Positions 1-7,073 are shown, numbered from the stretch's first letter. The stretch is DNA of 12,323 nucleotides from an uncultured Lachnospiraceae bacterium (GCA_910585715.1 CAJUEX010000018.1:43385-55707), one strand, 5' to 3'. A program made the numbers and translations. The notes: a model not told the origin generated them from the letters alone.

Positions 1-1
1 T

Positions 2-253
2 ATGCAGGGCATGAAAAATGAAATTCATGACTTGAAAGACGACATGCAGGAAGTAAAGCAGACGGTATCTAAAATTGACATGACCCTTGAAAATGAAATA
101 CGTGTTAATATACAACGGGTGGCGGAAGGGCACCTTGATTTATCCAGAAATCTGCACGAAGCCATGAGACCCAGCAATGAAGTGGAAATGCTTGCCATAA
201 AAGTCCGTATGCTGGAAACGGATGTGAAGGAATTAAAGGAAAAAATATCCTGA
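2..253 (+). CDS. coiled-coil protein of unknown function, probably 5'-truncated by the window edge
   Basis: An open frame runs from the first bases of the window to TGA at 251-253, giving 83 visible residues. The ATG at position 2 has no visible ribosome binding site, and the frame is open to the edge, so the real start probably lies upstream. The visible part is highly charged, rich in Lys, Glu and Asp, with Leu/Ile/Val/Met at heptad-like spacing (for example DLKDDMQEVKQTVSKIDMTL and MLETDVKELKEKI). This suggests one long amphipathic coiled coil with a break around AMRPSNE. There is no signal peptide, membrane segment or catalytic motif. Short coiled-coil proteins of this kind are common in Lachnospiraceae, and some are C-terminal tails of longer regulators. 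I do not recognise a named family. Confidence 0.65.
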   Translation: MQGMKNEIHDLKDDMQEVKQTVSKIDMTLENEIRVNIQRVAEGHLDLSRNLHEAMRPSNEVEMLAIKVRMLETDVKELKEKIS

Positions 254-290
254 ATTTATATGGAGATTAGAAGCTGATTGTGAAATTGAA

Positions 291-335
291 AGCGCAGGGC
301 ATGAGAGAAAAGTCCTGCGCTGTTATTACTTTGTT
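291..335 (+). terminator. possible weak intrinsic terminator
   Basis: AGCGCAGG (291-298) and CCTGCGCT (314-321) form a perfect 8-bp stem with a 15-nt loop. The sequence after it is only moderately T-rich (GTTATTACTTTGTT). It lies downstream of the coiled-coil gene and upstream of the hydrogenase promoter, where a terminator would be expected. The long loop and interrupted T tract make it weak. Confidence 0.4.
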
Positions 336-355
336 AATAAATTACCAATCAAACC

Positions 356-384
356 TTGATTTCTCCCCCTCTTTATGTCAAAAT
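356..384 (+). promoter_or_regulatory. candidate sigma-A promoter of the hydrogenase operon
   Basis: TTGATT (356-361) is followed by a 17-nt spacer and CAAAAT (379-384). A TG at 376-377 sits at the extended -10 position. The site lies about 40 bp before the hydrogenase start codon and after the preceding hairpin. Each hexamer matches consensus at only 4 of 6 positions, so the call rests on spacing, the TG and location. Confidence 0.45.
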
Positions 385-423
385 AGAAGTTGGCTGAAAA
401 CCACACTATTTGGAGGAGATAAC

Positions 424-1926
424 ATGAGAGGAATTGATACACAGGTTAGAAAGGTCCGAAGAAGGGTTTTTAAGGAAGTGGCAGCTCTTGCTTACTTTTC
501 TGAAAATCTTATCGATGACATGGAAGCCCTTCCTTATAAAATCGTAAGCAACGAAGACCCTGACTACTGGGAAAGTGTCTACAGGGAGCGGGCAGTGGTC
601 CGTGAAAGAATCCGTCTTGCCATGGGAATGAGCCTTAGGCCGGAGGATGCCCCGGTACATCTTTCCCAGGGGGTGGAAGAAAGCAATATTGCGGAAAAAT
701 ATTATGAACCGCCTCTTATGCAGGTTATCCCGTCTGCCTGCAATTCCTGTCCTGAAAATAAATATGACGTAACTGATAAATGTATGGGCTGTCTGGCACA
801 CCCCTGTAATGAAGTGTGTCCAAGGGGCGCCATTACCATGAAAAACGGCAAATCCCATATTGACCAGGAGAAATGCATCCGTTGCGGCAAGTGCAAGACA
901 GTGTGTCCTTACGATGCCATTTCCCATCAGGTAAGGCCCTGTGCGGCAGCCTGCGGCGTCAATGCCATTAAAAATGATTCCAGGGGAAGAGCCGTTATTG
1001 ACAATGAGATTTGTGTTTCCTGCGGACAGTGCATGGTTTCCTGTCCCTTTGGAGCCATTGCGGACAAGTCCCAGATATTTCAGCTCATACGTGCCATGCA
1101 GTCGGGCAAAAAGGTCATAGCCCAGGTGGCGCCTGCCTTTGTGGGGCAGTTTGGAAAAGGTGTGTCGCCGGATGCTCTGAAAGAGGCGTTGAAAGAAATC
1201 GGCTTTTATGACGTATATGAAACAGCCATTGGAGCGGATATGGGCGCCATGGCGGAGGCAAAGCATTATGTTCATAAGGTGACTACGGGAGAGCTTCCCT
1301 TTTTACTCACATCCTGCTGTCCGTCCTGGTCCATGCTGGCAAAGAAATTTTTCCCGGAGACCATTGGAAGTATTTCCAATGAGCTGACGCCTATGGTGGC
1401 TACCGCAAGGGTTATTAAGCAGGAGCACCCCGATTCCGCCATTGTCTTTATCGGTCCCTGTGCCTCTAAAAAGCTGGAGGCTTCCAGAAGGACTGTTCGT
1501 TCCGATGTGGATTTTGTCATTACCTTTGAGGAGCTTCAGGGAATGTTTGACGCAAAGGGAATCGACCTGACAAAGGTGGAGCCAAAGGAGCCTTTAAACG
1601 ATGCTACCGGGGCAGGCAGGGGCTATGGTGTGGCAGGCGGCGTTGCCAGCGCCATAGAGGAATGCATCAGGGAATATTATCCGGATGTGGATGTAAATAT
1701 TGAACATGCGGAAAGTCTCACGGAATGCAAAAAGATTCTGATGCTTGCCAAGGCTGGCAAGAAAAACGGCTGTCTGATTGAAGGCATGGCATGTCCGGGA
1801 GGCTGCGTGGCAGGAGCCGGCACCAATATTGCCATTCCGGCGGCTACAAAAGAAGTAAATGCCTTCAAGGCGGCTTCCGAAGTGAAAATTCCCGGTCCTG
1901 ATACCAGTCAGGAACAGGTAGAATAA
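424..1926 (+). CDS. monomeric [FeFe] hydrogenase, group-B-like (TIGR04105-type)
   Basis: The 500-residue protein should interconvert protons plus low-potential electrons and H2 in the cytoplasm, using reduced ferredoxin as partner during fermentation. The ferredoxin-like part (about 106-208) is Cys-rich, including CMGCLAHPCNEVCP (120-133), CIRCGKCKTVCP (151-162) and CVSCGQCMVSCP (197-208), for several [4Fe-4S] clusters. The H-cluster signatures follow: TSCCPSW (296-302), PCASKK (345-350) and MACPGGCVAGAG (455-466). The N-terminal RGIDTQVRKVRRRVF-type region and these motif variants resemble group B enzymes rather than the classical group A CpI type. The start at 424 is preceded by GGAGGAG (412-418). 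The same frame is open from 280, but that stretch holds the promoter and lacks this signal. gltX follows 27 nt later and is probably co-transcribed. The physiological role of group B enzymes is less settled than that of group A. Confidence 0.92.
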   Translation: MRGIDTQVRKVRRRVFKEVAALAYFSENLIDDMEALPYKIVSNEDPDYWESVYRERAVVRERIRLAMGMSLRPEDAPVHLSQGVEESNIAEKYYEPPLMQVIPSACNSCPENKYDVTDKCMGCLAHPCNEVCPRGAITMKNGKSHIDQEKCIRCGKCKTVCPYDAISHQVRPCAAACGVNAIKNDSRGRAVIDNEICVSCGQCMVSCPFGAIADKSQIFQLIRAMQSGKKVIAQVAPAFVGQFGKGVSPDALKEALKEIGFYDVYETAIGADMGAMAEAKHYVHKVTTGELPFLLTSCCPSWSMLAKKFFPETIGSISNELTPMVATARVIKQEHPDSAIVFIGPCASKKLEASRRTVRSDVDFVITFEELQGMFDAKGIDLTKVEPKEPLNDATGAGRGYGVAGGVASAIEECIREYYPDVDVNIEHAESLTECKKILMLAKAGKKNGCLIEGMACPGGCVAGAGTNIAIPAATKEVNAFKAASEVKIPGPDTSQEQVE

Positions 1927-1953
1927 GAAAAAGCAATTGAGAGGAAAAAAGCT

Positions 1954-3408
1954 ATGCAGAAAATAAGAACACGCTTTGCACCAAGCCCTACAGGCAGGAT
2001 GCATGTGGGAAATTTAAGGACGGCACTTTATGCGTATTTGATTACAAAGCATGAGGGCGGGGATTTTATTCTTCGTATTGAGGATACGGACCAGGAAAGG
2101 CTGGTGGAGGGCGCCGTTGACATTATCAACCGCACCCTGGAAAAGACAGGGCTGATTCATGACGAGGGCCCGGATAAGGATAAGGGAGTGGGACCTTATG
2201 TACAAAGTGAAAGGCAGGCTCAGGGACTTTATTTAGAATATGCCAAAAAGCTTATTGACAAAGGAGAGGCCTATTATTGCTTTTGTGATAAGGAACGGCT
2301 GGCTTCCCTGACCACCACTGTGGCAGGAAAGGAAATCAATGTATACGACAAGCATTGTCTCTCTTTATCCAAAGAAGAAGTGGAAGAAAAGCTTGCTTCC
2401 GGGATTCCCTATGTTATCCGGCAAAATAATCCTACAGAGGGAACCACTACCTTTGTGGACGATATCTATGGAGAAATCACCGTGGACAACAGCGAGCTTG
2501 ACGATATGATTCTCATAAAGTCAGACGGCTATCCCACCTACAATTTTGCCAATGTGGTAGACGATCATTTAATGGGAATCACCCATGTGGTAAGGGGAAA
2601 TGAATATTTATCCTCTTCTCCAAAGTATAACCGGCTTTATGAAGCCTTTGGCTGGGAAGTGCCTACCTATGTGCACTGCCCGCTGATTACGGACGAAGAG
2701 CACCATAAGCTTTCCAAGCGGTCAGGACATTCCTCCTATGAAGATTTATTAGAGCAGGGATTTTTATCGGAAGCCATTGTGAACTTTGTAGCCCTTTTGG
2801 GCTGGAGCCCGGAGGACAACCGGGAGATTTTCTCTTTACAGGAATTGATAGAAGCCTTTGACTACCGCCATATTTCCAAATCGCCTGCAGTATTTGATTA
2901 TACAAAGCTGAAATGGATGAACGGAGAATATATGAAGGCTATGGAATTTGACAGGTTCTATGAAATGGCACTTCCCTATTTAAAGGAAGCCATTACAAAG
3001 GAGCTGGATTTCAAGAAAATAGCCGCCATGGTAAAAACCAGAATTGAAATTTTTCCGGACATTAAGGAGTTGGTGGACTTTTTTGAAAAGCTGCCGGAAT
3101 ATGATGTGGCTATGTATACCCACAAAAAGATGAAGACCAATACGGAATCCGCCCTTTCCGTATTAAGGGATGTGCTTCCTATACTGGAAGAAACAGAGGA
3201 TTATTCCAATGACGCATTATATGAAAAACTGTCAGGGTACGTTTCAGAAAAGGGATATAAAAACGGTTATGTGATGTGGCCTGTGCGGACAGCGGTTTCC
3301 GGCAAACAGATGACTCCCGCAGGAGCAACGGAGATTATGGAGGTACTTGGAAAAGAGGAATCCATTGCCCGTATCAAAAAAGGAATCGAGCTGCTTGAAC
3401 ATGCCTGA
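1954..3408 (+). CDS. gltX: glutamate--tRNA ligase
   Basis: This is the class I aminoacyl-tRNA synthetase that charges tRNA-Glu with glutamate using ATP. In most Clostridia it also misacylates tRNA-Gln for GatCAB; that is family knowledge and cannot be seen here. The 484-residue length is normal for bacterial GluRS. The Rossmann fold opens with RTRFAPSPTGRMHVGN, where HVGN (17-20) is the HIGH-equivalent signature. The KMSKS-equivalent is KLSKR (252-256). FILRIEDTDQERLVEGA and the stretch around VVRGNEYLSSSPKYNRLY are also typical of the family. A GAGAGG-like ribosome binding site lies about 8 nt before the ATG. No T-box or separate promoter fits in the 27-nt gap behind the hydrogenase, so expression probably depends on the upstream promoter. 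The helicase start codon overlaps its last codons. Confidence 0.97.
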   Translation: MQKIRTRFAPSPTGRMHVGNLRTALYAYLITKHEGGDFILRIEDTDQERLVEGAVDIINRTLEKTGLIHDEGPDKDKGVGPYVQSERQAQGLYLEYAKKLIDKGEAYYCFCDKERLASLTTTVAGKEINVYDKHCLSLSKEEVEEKLASGIPYVIRQNNPTEGTTTFVDDIYGEITVDNSELDDMILIKSDGYPTYNFANVVDDHLMGITHVVRGNEYLSSSPKYNRLYEAFGWEVPTYVHCPLITDEEHHKLSKRSGHSSYEDLLEQGFLSEAIVNFVALLGWSPEDNREIFSLQELIEAFDYRHISKSPAVFDYTKLKWMNGEYMKAMEFDRFYEMALPYLKEAITKELDFKKIAAMVKTRIEIFPDIKELVDFFEKLPEYDVAMYTHKKMKTNTESALSVLRDVLPILEETEDYSNDALYEKLSGYVSEKGYKNGYVMWPVRTAVSGKQMTPAGATEIMEVLGKEESIARIKKGIELLEHA

Positions 3409-5245
3409 AAAATCATTAAATCCCAGGCAGGAAAAAGCAGTTTTACACGGAAAGGGACCGGCAATGATACTGGCCGGTCCCGGTTCCGGAAAAACTTTTG
3501 TCCTCACAAAACGTATCAGACATCTTATCTTACATCATCACATCCAACCCCAAAACATTCTCACCATTACATTTACAAGAGCCGCAGCGCTGGAAATGAA
3601 AAAAAGAGCCGTTGCAATGGAAAAGCAGGCAGAGCAGGTAGTATTTGGCACCTTTCATTCCATCTTTTTTCAAATCTTAAAAGCATCTTATCAGTATTCC
3701 GATTTTTCCATTATTACCGAAGGAGAAAAACAGCATATTGTAAAAGAAATATTGTACAGGACGTCTATAGAAGAGGAAGACGTGCAGTTTCTGTCTTTAA
3801 AAGTCCTGAAAGAAATCAACCGGAGAAGGACAGAAGGGTCTGCCGAAAATTTTTATGAAAACGGCATATTGGAGCTGGAGCTGTTTCAAAGGATTTACGC
3901 TGAATATGAAAAAGAATTACAATACCGGAAAAAAATAGATTTTGACGGGATTCTTTCCTTATGTCTGGATTATCTGACAAAGGATGAAAAGGCGCTTGGG
4001 TTCTGGCAGAAGAGATTTTCCTTTTTCATGATAGATGAATTTCAGGACATCAACCGGGTTCAATACCAGGTCATAAAGCTGCTTGCTTCCAAAAGCAGAA
4101 ACTTGTTTGCAGTAGGGGACGACGACCAGTCTATATATGGCTTTCGGGGTTCAGGACCCGGCTTTATGAAGGAATTTTTACGGGATTTCCCGGAAGCGTC
4201 TCAAATCCTGTTAAATACCAATTATCGGAGCAAAAAAGAGATTGTGGATATAGCAGGGAAATGCATTTCCCACAATCAAAACAGATTTCCTAAAAAGATT
4301 GTTTCCGGAAGAGGAAAAGAGCAGGAGCAGAAGGAAACCCGGTCAGAAGCTGCGGTTACGATTCACATATGGAAGGAAGAGCAGGAAGAAATGGAATATA
4401 TCATAAAGGAACTTCAAAAGAGTTCTTATGAGCTTGAGCAGACTGCTATTTTGTTCCGTACCAACCAGAAGGCTCAGTTATTTGCAGAAAAGCTGTTTTC
4501 CCATAAGATTCCCTATGTGATAAAAGAAAAGCCGGAAAATTTTTATGAATACCCTGCAGTAAAGGATATTCTGGCGTACTTAAGATTTGCTTGTATAGAA
4601 CCGCGAAGGTCTTATTTTTACCAGTTTATGAATAAGCCCCTTCGCTATATTAGAAGAGATGCCGTGACCTCAGAGCTTGTAGACTTTCAAGAACTGTATA
4701 TTGCCTATTTTGGAAAAAAGCAGATGTTGTCCAATATAAAAAAGCTGGAAAAAAATATAAAATTTTTAAGAACACTGGATGCATATGCAGGAATTTCCTA
4801 CATATTAAAGGTCATCGGCTATGAAGCCTACAGCCGTATGAACACAGGCAGTATGGAAAAATGGAAAGAGCAGGAAGAAATTTTAATGGAATTAAAAAAG
4901 CGGACAAAGGAGTTTTCGAGCAGCAGGGAATTTCTGGAATTTGTGGATGCTTATACCCTTCACTTTAAAGAAACAGCAGGAAGCAGAAAACAGGAGGAAA
5001 TGGGCAAGGGAGTGCGGCTTATGACTTATCACGGGAGCAAAGGGCTGGAATTTAAACAGGTGTATCTGCCTTTTTTGGTAAGAGGGGTGGTGCCTTATCA
5101 TAAGGCGGTGACGGAAGAGGAAATAGAAGAGGAGCGAAGGATGTTTTATGTGGCAATGACCAGGGCGGAGGACAGGCTTTGTATGAGTGGGGCGGAAAGT
5201 GCCGGTGGGAAAAGGTCGGTTTTTTTAGAAGAGCTGGAGGAGTGA
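3401..5245 (+). CDS. UvrD/PcrA-like superfamily 1 DNA helicase, short form
   Basis: This 614-residue ATP-dependent 3'-5' DNA helicase belongs to the UvrD/Rep/PcrA group. Visible motifs are the Q-motif LNPRQEKAV (6-14), Walker A GPGSGKT (26-32), Walker B DEFQD (212-216), motif III VGDDDQSIYGFRGS (238-251), TYHGSKGLEF (542-551) and motif VI MFYVAMTRAED (581-591). The ATG at 3401 overlaps the gltX stop by 8 nt, implying translational coupling. The frame is open from 3347, but that part lies inside gltX. PcrA/UvrD proteins are usually about 720-750 residues; this one ends about 23 residues after motif VI and lacks the C-terminal Tudor-like region that contacts RNA polymerase. It is therefore a shorter paralogue-type helicase, and calling it pcrA or uvrD would go too far. 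A role in DNA repair or replication-fork maintenance is inferred. Confidence 0.93.
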   Translation: MPEKSLNPRQEKAVLHGKGPAMILAGPGSGKTFVLTKRIRHLILHHHIQPQNILTITFTRAAALEMKKRAVAMEKQAEQVVFGTFHSIFFQILKASYQYSDFSIITEGEKQHIVKEILYRTSIEEEDVQFLSLKVLKEINRRRTEGSAENFYENGILELELFQRIYAEYEKELQYRKKIDFDGILSLCLDYLTKDEKALGFWQKRFSFFMIDEFQDINRVQYQVIKLLASKSRNLFAVGDDDQSIYGFRGSGPGFMKEFLRDFPEASQILLNTNYRSKKEIVDIAGKCISHNQNRFPKKIVSGRGKEQEQKETRSEAAVTIHIWKEEQEEMEYIIKELQKSSYELEQTAILFRTNQKAQLFAEKLFSHKIPYVIKEKPENFYEYPAVKDILAYLRFACIEPRRSYFYQFMNKPLRYIRRDAVTSELVDFQELYIAYFGKKQMLSNIKKLEKNIKFLRTLDAYAGISYILKVIGYEAYSRMNTGSMEKWKEQEEILMELKKRTKEFSSSREFLEFVDAYTLHFKETAGSRKQEEMGKGVRLMTYHGSKGLEFKQVYLPFLVRGVVPYHKAVTEEEIEEERRMFYVAMTRAEDRLCMSGAESAGGKRSVFLEELEE

Positions 5246-5251
5246 AACATT

Positions 5252-5350
5252 ATGCCTATTAAGAATTTACGAAACACAACAGGGATAGCAAACAAGGAAC
5301 AGACAGAGCCTTTGTCGATACCCAGCAGGAGTTGGCGGCCTGTGGAATAA
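5252..5350 (+). pseudogene. probable 5' remnant of a Phd/YefM-type antitoxin gene
   Basis: A 32-codon ORF starts 6 nt after the helicase stop, with an excellent ribosome binding site (GGAGGAG, 5236-5242, 9-nt spacing). Its first residues, MPIKNLRNTTGIANKEQ followed by TEPLSI, resemble the N-terminus of Phd/YefM antitoxins, which typically read like IKpi.dLRNTTeIs...EPifITKNG. The similarity stops near codon 24, where the left arm of inverted-repeat element E1 begins at 5325. The last eight codons and stop are read from the repeat arm. A full antitoxin would be about 80-90 residues, and no toxin gene follows. This is best read as an antitoxin gene cut off by the repeat. The family match comes from memory of the motif and spans few residues, so chance similarity is possible. 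A short intact peptide gene is the alternative. Confidence 0.4.
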
Positions 5351-5472
5351 TCTTCCGGGCCTTGGCAAAGTCGCCGGTCCTTATGCGCCGTATTTTGGCG
5401 CATTAGTACCGCTGCGTCTTTGCAGAGCGAAAGCGTGCCCGGAAGATTATTCCACAGGCTGCCAACTCCTGC
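5325..5472 (+). repeat. structured inverted-repeat element E1 between convergent genes (possible RNA)
   Basis: Two 36-nt arms, 5325-5360 and 5437-5472, are complementary over their full length. The single exception is a G-T wobble (5337/5460), allowed only if the plus strand is the RNA. The 76-nt interior folds further: P2 is 5365-5374 with 5414-5423 (one T-T mismatch), P3 is 5375-5381 with 5405-5411, and P3b is TGCGCC/GGCGCA closing the loop GTATTTT (5390-5396). A mini-hairpin GC-GAAA-GC lies at 5427-5434. Blocks GTATTTT, TTAG, GCTGCGT and CAGAGCGAAAGCG recur in E2, although the outer arms are unrelated. E1 sits between the convergent helicase operon and the DUF1292 gene. It could act as a bidirectional terminator or 3'-end stabiliser, or be a non-autonomous mobile element. 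There is no adjacent T tract of the usual terminator kind. Confidence 0.85.
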
Positions 5473-5507
5473 GTCCTCCCGCCACACCCCCTCTATCCCA
5501 TTAAATC

Positions 5508-5882
5508 TTAAATACCAAGCTCATCCATCATCCTGTCAATATCCGTCTCCAAATCCGAATCGCTGACAATTTCATCAAATTCCGCTGCATCCAGATATTC
5601 ATCATAAGCCTCAGCCGCCTTTTCAAATTCGGCATCGTTTTCTATGCATTCCAGAACCGGCTCAGCGTTTTCGTCATTTTCATCCTCGAAATAACGGTAA
5701 ATCCATACCTCTCCGTCTTGATTTTCGCCGTTTTCATCCAGGGGAAGAAGGACGATATAATCCTGCTTTTCTACTGTAAGAATGGTAATAACGGCACAGG
5801 TAACAGAAGTGCCGTCATCCAGTTCCAAGGTTACGGACATTTCTTCATCATAAATGCCATCCTGCTTGTCTTGATTTTTCAT
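5508..5882 (-). CDS. DUF1292 domain-containing acidic protein
   Basis: This is a 124-residue, strongly acidic cytosolic protein of the DUF1292 (YrzB-like) family, whose function is unknown. The N-terminal half carries the family pattern of short beta strands: MSVTLELDDGTSVTCAVI, then an EKQDYIVLLPLDENGE-type strand pair, then GEVWIYRYFE. The C-terminal half is a predicted helix rich in Glu, Asp and Ala that ends in DIDRMMDELGI. There is no signal peptide or membrane segment. The start is chosen because AAGGAGA lies about 8 nt upstream on the minus strand; Met15 is a possible internal alternative without such a site. The gene is transcribed alone, convergent with the helicase operon, with E1 just beyond its stop. 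In many Firmicutes DUF1292 genes neighbour yrrK/ruvX and yrzL, but here they do not. Confidence 0.85.
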   Translation of the reverse strand: MKNQDKQDGIYDEEMSVTLELDDGTSVTCAVITILTVEKQDYIVLLPLDENGENQDGEVWIYRYFEDENDENAEPVLECIENDAEFEKAAEAYDEYLDAAEFDEIVSDSDLETDIDRMMDELGI

Positions 5883-5921
5883 ATTAAGAATCTCCTTTTG
5901 TTTGTCTGATTTAATAAGGTG

Positions 5922-5950
5922 ATTGTATCATTGGAATGGAGAAATGAAAA
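5922..5950 (-). promoter_or_regulatory. candidate promoter of the DUF1292 gene
   Basis: Read on the minus strand, TTTTCA (5950-5945) and TACAAT (5927-5922) are separated by 17 nt and lie about 40 bp upstream of the DUF1292 start. The -10 is 5 of 6 to consensus and the -35 is 4 of 6. Confidence 0.4.
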
Positions 5951-6198
5951 GATATATTATGAAATTTAAAGAAAGTTTTAGAAAAGCTTTAAAATGGCTT
6001 TCAGATAGAAACACATACTATACAAATATCTCTAATTTTTGTAAAATAGGATAAGGGTATAAATTAGATTGCACACAATAATTTTTTCATAAGGGCTCTT
6101 TAAGAAATCATATTTTTGCAAAAGGCCCCTTTCAGCGCCTGTGGAGGAATCTGCTGGTTGATTTATTGTTAAAATTGAAAGAAAATGAATAGCTGATA
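5951..6198. other. AT-rich intergenic region with no gene detected
   Basis: Between the divergent DUF1292 and sirtuin-like promoters there is about 250 bp of AT-rich sequence without a convincing ORF or ribosome binding site. The only structure I see is the short E2-related segment described separately at 6082-6118 and a loose AAAG/CTTT-rich inverted repeat near 5972-6002. The region after E3 (6121-6160) is locally more GC-rich than its surroundings (GGCCCC, CAGCGCCTGTGGAGG). Confidence 0.5.
6082..6118 (-). repeat. E3: partial relative of the E2 element
   Basis: AGGGCTCTTTAAGAAATCA (6092-6110) matches AGGGCTCCTTTAGAAATCA inside E2 (11139-11157) at 17 of 19 positions. The match extends loosely on both sides: TTTTTCAT beside TTTTTAT, and ATTTTTGC beside CTTTCTGC. 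No P2/P3 core or long arm accompanies it, so it looks like a decayed fragment of the same family on the minus strand. Alternatively it is an independent short motif shared by both loci. Confidence 0.5.
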
Positions 6199-6227
6199 TT
6201 GACAATTATCAGACAATTTTTTAAAAT
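6199..6227 (+). promoter_or_regulatory. strong candidate promoter of the sirtuin-like gene
   Basis: A consensus -35 TTGACA (6199-6204), a 17-nt spacer and TAAAAT (6222-6227, 5 of 6) make one of the best sigma-A promoters in the window. Transcription would start near 6234, leaving a leader of about 43 nt. A weak AGCAGGTG site (6265-6272) precedes the ATG. Confidence 0.75.
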
Positions 6228-6276
6228 GTATATATAGGACTAAAGTACGTGTCAGTGAGAGAAAGCAGGTGATTTT

Positions 6277-7020
6277 ATGTTACAGTCCAAAGAAGAAAAA
6301 ATAGCAAGAGTAAAGCAGATGGTTTATAATTCAAATAATATTGTGTGCCTGCTGGGTGTGGGGGTAGCAATGGAATGCGGCGGGGTTAATTTCCTTCACG
6401 AAAGGGAAAGCTATCGGATTGAAGATAAATATCATTACAGCCCGGAGGAAATTTTCTCTTCCGGATTTTACAGTGCAAAGAAAGAAAAGTTTTTTGAATT
6501 TTATAAAAAAGAAGTGCTTTCTTTAAATTTGACGATAGGAGAAAGCTTACGTGCCATAAAGGAATTGGACAACTGGGGCAAGCTGAAGGGATGTGTTACA
6601 AGAAATCTGTATGGGCAGGCCGAGAGGGCAGGCATTTCCAATGTTATTGCATTGTATGGAAATATACATGAAAACTGGTGTACAAAATGCGGCAAACATT
6701 TTGATGTGGAGTATTTGAAAAACAGTGTGGGAGTGCCTGTGTGTGATGTCTGCGGAAGCTCTATCAGACCGGGAGTAAGGCTTTACGGAGAGCTGGTACG
6801 CAATGATGTGATGACCAGATGTGCCAATGTATGCCAGTATGCGGATGTTTTACTTGTGCTTGGAACCAATCTGTATGACAGCATGGTAAAAAATGCGTTA
6901 AAATATTACAGCGGCAACAAGCTGGTGCTGGTTACCAAGCACGAACATTTCACGGATAAGAAGGCTGATATTGTAATACATGATGAAGTAAATAAGGTGC
7001 TGCCGAAGATTGTGTGGTAA
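6277..7020 (+). CDS. Sir2-like protein with degenerate active site (predicted pseudo-sirtuin)
   Basis: This 247-residue protein has the length and order of a bacterial sirtuin (NAD-dependent protein deacylase), but key residues are changed. The GAGIS-PDFR region is GVGVA (27-31) ... VNF-Leu (37-40), losing the PDFR Asp and Arg. TQNxDxLH appears as TRNLYGQA (108-115), so the NAD-ribose Asp is Tyr112. The catalytic His of the ELHG motif is Tyr127 in ALYG (126-128). The GTS motif reads GTN (196-198). The structural zinc site is intact: CTKC (135-138) and CDVC (156-159). IRPGVRLYGE (163-172) matches the canonical PxVVxFGE stretch. The frame is intact and has a good promoter, so this is not simple decay. 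Likely outcomes are a non-catalytic ligand-binding or regulatory protein, or a different NAD chemistry. Ordinary deacetylase activity is not expected. Confidence 0.85.
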   Translation: MLQSKEEKIARVKQMVYNSNNIVCLLGVGVAMECGGVNFLHERESYRIEDKYHYSPEEIFSSGFYSAKKEKFFEFYKKEVLSLNLTIGESLRAIKELDNWGKLKGCVTRNLYGQAERAGISNVIALYGNIHENWCTKCGKHFDVEYLKNSVGVPVCDVCGSSIRPGVRLYGELVRNDVMTRCANVCQYADVLLVLGTNLYDSMVKNALKYYSGNKLVLVTKHEHFTDKKADIVIHDEVNKVLPKIVW

Positions 7021-7038
7021 GGAAAATTATGATATACT
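7010..7038 (+). promoter_or_regulatory. possible promoter for the GH13-like gene
   Basis: TATACT (7033-7038) is a 5 of 6 match to the -10 consensus. The -35 position, TTGTGT (7010-7015) with a 17-nt spacer, is poor and overlaps the end of the sirtuin-like gene. A start near 7045 would give an 80-nt leader containing the 7074-7087 palindrome. Read-through from the sirtuin promoter is the alternative. Confidence 0.35.
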
Positions 7039-7073
7039 ATAAGTTGCGGAGTGAAAGAGTTAATATATTATGT

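Noticed and set aside
280..423. N-terminal extension of the hydrogenase frame to 280
   Set aside because: It contains the terminator-like hairpin and promoter, has no ribosome binding site, and is not hydrogenase-like; ATG 424 follows GGAGGAG.
406..1275. Long open frame on the minus strand opposite the hydrogenase gene
   Set aside because: It is antisense to clear hydrogenase motifs, has low-complexity composition and no plausible ribosome binding site.
1927..1953. T-box riboswitch before gltX
   Set aside because: The gap is only 27 nt, too short for any T-box.
3347..3400. Upstream extension of the helicase start
   Set aside because: It lies inside gltX; ATG 3401 gives the family-like N-terminus LNPRQEKAV.
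5146..5487. Minus-strand open frame crossing the helicase end and E1
   Set aside because: It spans the inverted repeat and the helicase 3' end antisense; it has no family resemblance.
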